Position numbers and translations under genes: made by a program
Part shown: positions 5,980 to 11,248 of the stretch, in pieces
Layout: each line of letters starts with the position of its first letter
Position numbering within the stretch: position 1 is the stretch's first letter
NCBI GenBank assembly: GCA_030446955.1
Contig: JAUJMG010000085.1
Span: 1 to 11,248, forward strand
Origin: Thermomicrobiales bacterium
GTDB taxonomy: Bacteria; Chloroflexota; Chloroflexia; Thermomicrobiales; UBA6265
DNA length: 11,248 nt
Direction of reading: 5' to 3'
Notes under the pieces: model-generated
What the model saw: only the letters and a program-made list of their open reading frames with translations
What the model was told of the DNA's origin: nothing
Database searches by the model: none

Positions 5980-7365
5980 GTGCTCGTTGATCGCGCAAAG
6001 ATCCATGTGAAGGCTGGTGATGGAGGCAACGGTTCAGCCTCCTTCCGGCGCGAGAAATACGTGCCGCGTGGTGGCCCGGACGGTGGCGACGGCGGGCGCG
6101 GAGGCAATGTCCGTCTGCAGGTCAAGCCCAATCTCACCAGCCTCTTGCCCTTTCAGTTCAACCAGCACTTCAAGGCCGAGAGTGGCGGGGCTGGGGGGAA
6201 GCGCAACCGGCATGGCAAAAACGGCGATCATCTCACCATCAACGTTCCGCCCGGGACGGTTGTCTGGAACGACGAGACCGACGAAGTCCTTGCGGATCTC
6301 ACCGAGCCGGAGGAGGAGGTGGTGGTCGCCCGGGGCGGCCGCGGCGGCCTCGGCAACACCCACTTCAAAACGTCCACGCGGCAGGCGCCTCGACTGGCCG
6401 AGTTGGGGGAGCCAGGAGAGGAGTTCTGGCTCCGCCTTGAGTTGCGGCTGATTGCCGACGTGGGACTGGTCGGCCTTCCCAACGCGGGGAAATCGACGCT
6501 GCTCTCGGCCGCGTCCGCCGCCCGGCCAAAGGTTGCCGACTACCCGTTCACCACCCTGGAGCCAAACCTCGGCGTCGTGGAGATTGGCGGGCGCGGCGGC
6601 CAAACGTTCGTCCTGGCCGACATCCCTGGGCTCATCGAAGGCGCCGCGTCCGGTTCCGGACTCGGTCATGAGTTTCTCCGTCACGTGACGCGAACGAAAG
6701 TGCTCGTCCACGTGCTGGACGCGGCCGGCGGCCTGGAGGGCCGAGATCCGCTGGAAGATTTCCGCATCATCAACGCCGAGTTGGAACTCTTCGACCCGGA
6801 GCTCCGCGCCAAACCGATGCTGGTCGCTCTGAATAAGATCGATCTCGCCGAGGCACGCGACAACCTTCGCCGGGTTCGCTCCACTCTTGAGAAGAGAGCC
6901 CATCAGGTTTTCCCCATCTCGGCCGCCACGGGCGAGGGAGTGGAACTGCTGATGAATGCCGTGGGAGCTGAACTCCGGGAGCTGGAGCAACTGCGTCGAG
7001 AGCAGGCCGAGAAGCCCCAGGAGCGACGGCGGTACACGCTGGCCAATGTGGACGAGCGGGCGTGGGAGGTGCGTCGTCGCTCGACCCACCACTTTGAGGT
7101 CGTCGGTATCGGCATCGAGCGCTTCACGAAGATGACCAATTTCGCCAACGACGACGCGGTTCTGCGCTTCCAGCGCGTCCTCGAATCCAGTGGTATCAGC
7201 GAGGAGTTGACGCGGCAGGGCATCCAGCAGGGTGATGTCGTCCACATCGCGGATCATGAGCTTGTCTGGGGCGATGAGGAGCCGGAACTTGCGACGGCAG
7301 GCCGCCGGGGACGGAGAACCCGGGCGGAAGCCGAGACGGAGGCCGTCTTGGTTGAGGAGGAATAG
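5980..7365 (+). CDS. obgE: Obg/CgtA GTPase, ribosome assembly
   Basis: Essential GTPase of 461 residues that binds the 50S subunit and acts in late ribosome assembly and growth control. The glycine-rich Obg fold covers about 1-158 (DRAKIHVKAGDGGNG, REKYVPRGGPDGGDGG). The G domain has G1 GLPNAGKST (165-173), a switch with YPFTTLEPN, G3 DIPGLIEG (214-221), G4 NKID (285-288) and a G5-like ISA. The C-terminal OCT domain (about 358-433) includes HHFEVVGIGIERFTKMTNF and GDVVHIADHELVWGD. The OCT domain is the Gram-positive/Chloroflexota form (as in B. subtilis Obg) and is absent from E. coli CgtA. About 25 charged residues (RRGRRTRAEAETEA...) form a tail after it. The start is the GTG at 5980 behind AGGAGG. 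Its usual neighbours rplU and rpmA are not in the window; upstream is rpoD, ended by its own terminator, so obgE is probably expressed from its own promoter. Confidence 0.97.
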   Translation: MLVDRAKIHVKAGDGGNGSASFRREKYVPRGGPDGGDGGRGGNVRLQVKPNLTSLLPFQFNQHFKAESGGAGGKRNRHGKNGDHLTINVPPGTVVWNDETDEVLADLTEPEEEVVVARGGRGGLGNTHFKTSTRQAPRLAELGEPGEEFWLRLELRLIADVGLVGLPNAGKSTLLSAASAARPKVADYPFTTLEPNLGVVEIGGRGGQTFVLADIPGLIEGAASGSGLGHEFLRHVTRTKVLVHVLDAAGGLEGRDPLEDFRIINAELELFDPELRAKPMLVALNKIDLAEARDNLRRVRSTLEKRAHQVFPISAATGEGVELLMNAVGAELRELEQLRREQAEKPQERRRYTLANVDERAWEVRRRSTHHFEVVGIGIERFTKMTNFANDDAVLRFQRVLESSGISEELTRQGIQQGDVVHIADHELVWGDEEPELATAGRRGRRTRAEAETEAVLVEEE

Positions 7366-7372
7366 CCAGTCC

Positions 7373-7395
7373 GGTGCCGGTCCTCAGACGGTACC
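7373..7395. terminator. Weak hairpin at the obgE/plsC convergence
   Basis: GGTGCCG (7373-7379) pairs with CGGTACC (7389-7395) with one G-T wobble and a nine-base loop. It starts seven bases after the obgE stop and overlaps the last codons of plsC. There is no T-run on either strand. It is the only candidate for separating these convergent genes, whose stops are 18 bases apart. Confidence 0.3.
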
Positions 7396-8154
7396 GCGCG
7401 TGCCTCCGCTAGTGGCCTCAGCCGTCTGTTCTGCCACTTCGGCGTAGACGCCGCGATAGGCGGACGGCAGGAGACGCGCGACCTCCGCCATCATCAACTC
7501 GATTGCTGCCTCGCTGCTCAATCGCCCACCGCCCGGTGGCGAAGGCAGGTGGAACGGCTGCCCGATTCGGACCCGGATCCCGGGATGACCTGGGTCCGGA
7601 TCCCTCACGCCAGCCTCCCGGCGCGCCTTCGCGCCGTTCCCCGGCAACCGCTCCGACCCGGTGATCACCATCGGAAGAATCGGCACCTGCGCGCGCAGCG
7701 CCACAAGTGCGGCCCCGGGAAGAGCATGTTGCAACGACCGGGAGACACTCCTGGTTCCCTCTGGGAACATGCCCACGGCAATTCCCTGCTGCAGGGCTGC
7801 CTCCGCTCGACGAAGCGCCAATCGGTCCGCTTTCCCGCGATCCACTGGAAAAGCGCCAACCCGACGGATCAGCCAGCCGACGCCGGGCACCTCAAAGAGC
7901 TCCTTTTTCGCCATGAAATGCAGCGGGCGAGGGAAAGAGGCTGAGAGCAGGACCGGATCGGCGTTGTGCAGGTGGTTACAGACCACCAGGATGGGCCCGG
8001 AGGCTGGCACACGCTCCACCCCCTCGATCCGGAGGCCGATGGTCAAGCGGAGCACGAGGAGAAAAATGGCACGGACTAGGAGAAACCAGCGTCCCCGAAG
8101 GGTTCCGCGAGCCACATCCTCGATCTGGTCACGGCCTCGATCAGTGCCGGTCAT
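7384..8154 (-). CDS. plsC: 1-acyl-sn-glycerol-3-phosphate acyltransferase family protein
   Basis: 256-residue PlsC/LPLAT-family enzyme that would transfer an acyl chain to lysophosphatidate, giving phosphatidate for membrane lipid synthesis. The catalytic HX4D motif is H61-D66 in CNHLHNADP, block II is FPVDRGKAD (102-110) and block III is FPEGTRS (130-136). A hydrophobic segment (about 24-43, WFLLVRAIFLLVLRL...) fits a membrane anchor or a monotopic helix. I chose the ATG at 8154 because it overlaps the cmk stop in an ATGA, the usual sign of translational coupling; an upstream start at 8199 would lie well inside cmk and add 15 unconserved residues. It is the last gene of the dac-rluB-cmk-plsC cluster and ends next to obgE. 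Its acyl donor and exact acceptor cannot be read from sequence, and some homologues act on other lyso-lipids. Confidence 0.9.
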   Translation of the reverse strand: MTGTDRGRDQIEDVARGTLRGRWFLLVRAIFLLVLRLTIGLRIEGVERVPASGPILVVCNHLHNADPVLLSASFPRPLHFMAKKELFEVPGVGWLIRRVGAFPVDRGKADRLALRRAEAALQQGIAVGMFPEGTRSVSRSLQHALPGAALVALRAQVPILPMVITGSERLPGNGAKARREAGVRDPDPGHPGIRVRIGQPFHLPSPPGGGRLSSEAAIELMMAEVARLLPSAYRGVYAEVAEQTAEATSGGTRGTV

Positions 8155-8879
8155 CCTCGTTGGCCGTTGGCACGGCTCGCTCCATCGAACCCTGCCCATG
8201 CCCGCCGGACGTGCTGCTCAATCGCGTCCACCACCGCGTCAACCGTGAGACCGTCCGTCTGAAGCGGTATCGCGTCCTCTGCAGCTCGGAGTGGGGAAAC
8301 AGCGCGTCCGGTATCCACGGCGTCCCGCCGACGCAGCTCAGCAAGCACATCCGTCACGCTGACATTCATCCCGCGCTCTGCCAACTCTTGTCGGCGGCGG
8401 CGAGCCCGCTCCTCCGGGCTGGCGAGGAGAAAGATCTTCACCCCGGCGTCCGGAACGACCACTGTTCCCACGTCGCGGCCCACCATCACCACCGCACCAC
8501 CGTCGGCGATCCGGCGCTGAACCGGTAGCAGGGCGTCCCGCACACCCGCGTGGGCGGCGATCTCCGAGACGCGCTCCTCGACCGCCTGATCGCGGATGGC
8601 CCAGGTCACATCCTCGCCGTCCAAGTGCACGTCGTAGAGACGCCCGTCCTGAGCGGTGGGTCGGGTAACGTCTATGTGGCGAGCGGCGGCAAGGTCGGCC
8701 AGCGCTGGAGCGTCGGAGGCGGCGACTCCCGCGCGAAGTGCGGCAAGCGTCACCGCGCGGTAGAGGACCCCGGTGTCAAACAGGATCACGCCGAGGCGGC
8801 CGGCGAGCAATCGGGCCACTGTTGTCTTGCCCGCCGCGGCGGGGCCGTCGATTGCGACGACCCAGCGGTGGTCCTGCAT
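8151..8879 (-). CDS. cmk: Cytidylate kinase
   Basis: 242-residue (d)CMP kinase, phosphorylating CMP/dCMP with ATP in pyrimidine salvage and after RNA or phospholipid turnover. Seen: P-loop IDGPAAAGKTT (10-20), the DTGVLYRAVT nucleotide-binding segment, GRDVGTVV and SPLRAAEDAI of the CMP-binding insert, and the LID-type SPEERARRRR stretch. Length is normal (about 220-230 in most bacteria). I chose the ATG at 8879, which puts IDGP about ten residues in, as in the family. Its ribosome binding site is poor. A GTG at 8966 would add 29 polar residues; by hand count 25 of 29 extension codons end in G or C, so the longer form is not excluded. Either way the start lies inside the rluB frame: 104 bases of overlap from 8879, 191 from 8966. 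The rluB-cmk order is conserved in many bacteria. Confidence 0.92.
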   Translation of the reverse strand: MQDHRWVVAIDGPAAAGKTTVARLLAGRLGVILFDTGVLYRAVTLAALRAGVAASDAPALADLAAARHIDVTRPTAQDGRLYDVHLDGEDVTWAIRDQAVEERVSEIAAHAGVRDALLPVQRRIADGGAVVMVGRDVGTVVVPDAGVKIFLLASPEERARRRRQELAERGMNVSVTDVLAELRRRDAVDTGRAVSPLRAAEDAIPLQTDGLTVDAVVDAIEQHVRRAWAGFDGASRANGQRG

Positions 8880-10359
8880 CCTGTTCGGACTGCTTGTCTC
8901 GGTCAAACTCACGCTGCTGCCCTGGTCGCTCCTGCTTGTCGGCCTCGCGTTGGGGTCGTCCTCCACCGGTGCCCGGATACCCTCCCGGACCGCCCTGAAT
9001 CGGCCTCCTCGGCAACCGGTTCAGCGGCTCACCGCCCCGCCGGGGCGAGCCCGGCCCCTGTGGCTGCACATCACCCGGTCCGCGATCGGGGCGACCGCGG
9101 TCTTGTGGCGAGCCGCCACCCCGAGCCTGCCGGTCATCCCTGCGCCGGGGAGCGGGCGCGGGCGGCTCACCTTTCCGGCGAATTCTCCCCCCATTGCCTG
9201 GCGGTCCCGGGTTACGGGACGGACGGTCAGGCTGGTTCCCGGCATCGAACCTCCGACCATCACGGTCACCCCTTGGCGGCGGCGGTTCGCCTCGTCGGCC
9301 GGCCGGCGGGAATTTGTCTCGATATCGCCTCTGACCGGAATCGGTCCGGTCGTCACGTTCTGAAGGTGCTCCTTGCCTCGTAGGGCGGGGAGCGTTCGGG
9401 CGCCCGCTTGGCCGGCGGTCTTCCGCTGCGGGTCGAGCTCCTCCGCCTGGCCGCTCCCGTCGATCGGCTGAAGGCGGGCGGCGCCAAGCTGGAGCCGGCT
9501 GCGGAGTCGGTCGCCCTGGAACGTTAGGCTCCTTCGTCTCCTCCACGCGTGTCCGACCGGTGGCGCGGCCGGCGGCAGCCGCCGCCCGGCGTCGTTGTGC
9601 CCGCCGGCCCACTGGAGCCGCTGTCGCTTCCGCCTCGTCATCATGGTCCAGCCGCAAGGCCTGGTGAAGTTGCGCCAGTTCTCCCGCCGTCAGGTCACGC
9701 CACGTTCCCTTGGGAATTCCCTCAAGGCTCAACGGGCCCAGTCGCACCCGTCGCAGACGCTCCACTGGGATCCCGACCGCGTCCATCATCCTGCGCACCA
9801 CGTGGTAGAGCCCCTCATGGATCACAATGCGCAGAATCAGCCCTTCCCGCGTCTCCCGCAGGATGCGGAACTCGCTCGGCACGATCCGGCGCCCGTCAAC
9901 GGTGATGCCCTCACGCACGCGTGTCAGCGTCCGGTCGTCGGGTCGGCTCAGGGTAAGGACGTGATACTCCTTGTCCAACCCGTAGCGCGGGTGCATGACG
10001 CGGTTGGCAATGTCCCCGTCGTTGGTGAGCAGAAGAAGGCCTTCTGTGTCCCGGTCCAGCCGCCCGACCGGATAGACACGCTCCGGCACATCGACCAAAT
10101 CCATCACGGTCCACCGGCCGCGCTCATCGCTTGTGGTGGTGATGTAGCCGGATGGCTTGTTAAGAAGGATCGAACGCGGTCGCTGCGCGCGGAGCAGCCG
10201 GCCATCAACGCGAATCTGGGCGCGCAGCGGGTCGACCTTGGTGCCAAGTTCGGTCACCGTCTTACCGTCTACGGCGACCCGTCCGGCGCGGATCAACTCC
10301 TCGGCCGCACGGCGAGAGCCCGCGCCGCGAGCAGCCATCACACGCTGCAGCCGCTCCAT
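8776..10359 (-). CDS. rluB: RluB/RsuA-family 23S rRNA pseudouridine synthase with a long disordered tail
   Basis: 527-residue protein. An S4 RNA-binding domain (about 1-48, MERLQRVMAARGAGSRRAAEELI) precedes the pseudouridine synthase fold (about 62-235), with LLNKPSGYITT (65-75) and catalytic D102 in VGRLDRDTEGLLLLTNDG. By family, RluB isomerises U2605 of 23S rRNA; RluE, RluF and RsuA are related, but the rluB-cmk neighbourhood favours RluB. The fold ends near GTWRDLTAGELAQLHQAL. From about 238 to 527 the chain is low complexity, dominated by Arg, Gly, Pro and Asp, with repeated RRGE, RRGG and PDRG-like motifs, and is surely disordered. The final 35 codons are read out of frame through the start of cmk. 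The start is the ATG at 10359, with GGAGG nine bases upstream. The core call is secure; the exact extent of the tail is less so, since a frameshift near its end cannot be ruled out. Confidence 0.9.
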   Translation of the reverse strand: MERLQRVMAARGAGSRRAAEELIRAGRVAVDGKTVTELGTKVDPLRAQIRVDGRLLRAQRPRSILLNKPSGYITTTSDERGRWTVMDLVDVPERVYPVGRLDRDTEGLLLLTNDGDIANRVMHPRYGLDKEYHVLTLSRPDDRTLTRVREGITVDGRRIVPSEFRILRETREGLILRIVIHEGLYHVVRRMMDAVGIPVERLRRVRLGPLSLEGIPKGTWRDLTAGELAQLHQALRLDHDDEAEATAAPVGRRAQRRRAAAAAGRATGRTRVEETKEPNVPGRPTPQPAPAWRRPPSADRRERPGGGARPAAEDRRPSGRPNAPRPTRQGAPSERDDRTDSGQRRYRDKFPPAGRRGEPPPPRGDRDGRRFDAGNQPDRPSRNPGPPGNGGRIRRKGEPPAPAPRRRDDRQARGGGSPQDRGRPDRGPGDVQPQGPGSPRRGGEPLNRLPRRPIQGGPGGYPGTGGGRPQREADKQERPGQQREFDRDKQSEQDAGPPLGRRNRRPRRGGQDNSGPIARRPPRRDPV

Positions 10360-10368
10360 GGTGCGTCG

Positions 10369-10373
10369 CCTCC
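10369..10373 (-). promoter_or_regulatory. Shine-Dalgarno of rluB
   Basis: GGAGG on the minus strand, nine bases before the ATG at 10359; it supports that start. The remaining gap to the dac stop (10374-10470) has a separated inverted repeat, ATCGGGA (10381-10387) and TCCCGAT (10417-10423), but no promoter I would defend. Confidence 0.6.
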
Positions 10374-10470
10374 ACCCTCGATCGGGAGTTTGAGAGATAG
10401 AACGGGGACGAATGATTCCCGATAACCGCCGCCGCGCCGTGACGCGCGCAGAACTGACTCGCTTGCGGTC

Positions 10471-11248
10471 TTACCGGCTGGTATCGGGCGTCGGTGCCGC
10501 GCCGCCCACCGTGTTGGCGTCGCCGCCCCGCTCGCTGAGAATCGGGGCTTGGTAAAGCGGAAGCTCGCCGATCTGCCGGGACTCGACGAAGAATAGCACG
10601 CGGCCTACCCGCTCGTTCGGTTCTGCCGGCGGTCCCAGGCGGAGCCGATAAGCGATTTCGCCGGCCTCGTCCGCGGGTACCGCCATGGCCGGACCCGGCT
10701 GCAGCGCGACTTGCCACGCGGCCATCGCCTCGTCCAGGCCTGCCACCTCACCGGGCGAGGAGGGCGAAAGCCAGACGTAGTCTCGATCCAGCCCCTCAAA
10801 GATCGTTTTCATCTCGTCAAAACGCACATCCGTCACGTTTCCGGCCTCATCGTAGACCGGTGGCTCACTGCCCAGCGTCACGCTGACCACGACATTTCCC
10901 GCATCGACTTCCCGCGCGACGACCAGGCAGGCCCCCGCGTTCTCTGTCGTGCCCGTCTTGATGCCGATCACAGATGGATCCTCAGCCAGCAGCGCATTGG
11001 TATTTGCAAGATCGAAGAACCGCTGCTCAGGGCCGACTGACGTGCCCTGCCACGACGGCGTTCGAACGATCTCGGTCAAGGTGGGATCCCGCAACAACTC
11101 GGCGGCAAGGTAGGCGAGGTCGTGGGCGCTGGAGTAATGACCTTCCTCATCTTCGCCGGCCGGATTGAGGAATTGGGTGTCTACCAGACCGAGCGACCCG
11201 ACGAGCGCATTCATTTCCATCACGAAGGCCCCGACCGGTCCGGAGGCC
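10471..11248 (-). CDS. D-alanyl-D-alanine carboxypeptidase (peptidase S11), 3' part only
   Basis: The gene enters from the right edge; about 258 codons are visible before the TAA at 10471. It belongs to the low-molecular-weight penicillin-binding proteins that remove the terminal D-Ala from peptidoglycan pentapeptides outside the membrane. Seen: the AFVMEMNALVGSLGLVDTQFLNPAG region, the SSAHDLAYLAAELLRDP helix, and the third catalytic motif KTG (10951-10959) in GIKTGTTENAGACLVV. The SxxK and SxN motifs and any signal peptide lie outside the window. After the catalytic domain comes a beta-rich PBP5_C-like region (VALQPGPAMAVPADEAG ... VGRVLFFVESRQIGELPLY). The protein ends in a polar Gly/Ala/Pro/Thr stretch without the amphipathic membrane-anchoring helix of E. 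coli PBP5. A GTG at 11223 and nearby ATGs are internal: the frame stays open and homologous upstream of them. The stop lies 111 bases before rluB. Confidence 0.93.
   Translation of the reverse strand, partial: ASGPVGAFVMEMNALVGSLGLVDTQFLNPAGEDEEGHYSSAHDLAYLAAELLRDPTLTEIVRTPSWQGTSVGPEQRFFDLANTNALLAEDPSVIGIKTGTTENAGACLVVAREVDAGNVVVSVTLGSEPPVYDEAGNVTDVRFDEMKTIFEGLDRDYVWLSPSSPGEVAGLDEAMAAWQVALQPGPAMAVPADEAGEIAYRLRLGPPAEPNERVGRVLFFVESRQIGELPLYQAPILSERGGDANTVGGAAPTPDTSR

Noticed and set aside
6034..7257. 407-codon open frame antisense to obgE
   Set aside because: Same effect: full overlap with a certain gene and no recognisable protein features.
8550..9383. 277-codon plus-strand frame opposite cmk and the RluB tail
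   Set aside because: It covers a region where the RluB tail is in doubt, so it was considered as an alternative gene. The translation is low complexity with scattered Cys and His, has no motif, and most of its 3' half mirrors the RG-rich repeats.
9021..9644. 207-codon minus-strand frame overlapping the RluB tail in another frame
   Set aside because: Third-position G/C in one sampled window was slightly better than in the RluB frame, but the protein is Arg-rich without a fold or family and has no credible start site. The RluB tail continues directly from a secure enzyme domain.
9595..10425. 276-codon frame antisense to the RluB catalytic domain
   Set aside because: The opposite strand encodes S4 and pseudouridine synthase motifs; the antisense translation has none.
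11200..11248. SGPVG near the right edge of the carboxypeptidase read as a mutated SxN active-site motif
   Set aside because: Alignment from memory with PBP5-like enzymes places this stretch at the later 'AGS.DAFV..MN' position. The true SxN motif should lie further upstream, outside the window.

Overview
This GC-rich window carries mostly housekeeping genes. Gene content, codon use and the flavour of the proteins (long RpoD spacer, Obg with an OCT domain, dac-rluB-cmk-plsC cluster) fit a Chloroflexota bacterium, possibly of the Thermomicrobia/Sphaerobacter type. That assignment is inference from memory of the families, not a search result. I see no prophage, insertion sequence, CRISPR array, tRNA or rRNA gene.

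Left block, minus strand (1-2138): the first 29 codons of a gene that runs off the left edge (probably a GNAT-type acetyltransferase) lie downstream of a complete ABC-F family ATPase gene. A 350-base divergent region (2139-2488) follows, with one promoter candidate in each direction.

Central block, plus strand (2489-7365): lysA (diaminopimelate decarboxylase), rpoD (primary sigma factor) and obgE (Obg GTPase) are in series. They are separated by gaps of 184 and 223 bases and do not form a tight operon. The lysA-rpoD gap holds two hairpins. The rpoD-obgE gap is the most structured non-coding DNA here. It contains a perfect 15-bp terminator stem, two hairpins built from four copies of the six-base core GGACCA/TGGTCC, and a run of degenerate 7-base repeats that ends just before the obgE ribosome binding site.

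Right block, minus strand (11248 down to 7384): a D-Ala-D-Ala carboxypeptidase gene entering from the right edge, an RluB/RsuA-type pseudouridine synthase gene with a tail of about 290 residues rich in Arg, Gly, Pro and Asp, cmk and plsC. The last three are tightly packed: rluB overlaps cmk by 104 bases and cmk overlaps plsC by 4. plsC converges on obgE with only 18 bases between their stops.

Together the genes cover the last step of lysine/peptidoglycan precursor synthesis and wall trimming (lysA, dac), transcription initiation (rpoD), ribosome function (ABC-F, obgE, rluB), and CMP recycling and phospholipid acylation (cmk, plsC). I found no convincing undescribed multi-gene system. The points that merit a second look are the repeat-rich rpoD-obgE spacer, the RluB tail with its long out-of-frame overlap into cmk, the large insert in RpoD, and a possible arginine-codon leader peptide before lysA.
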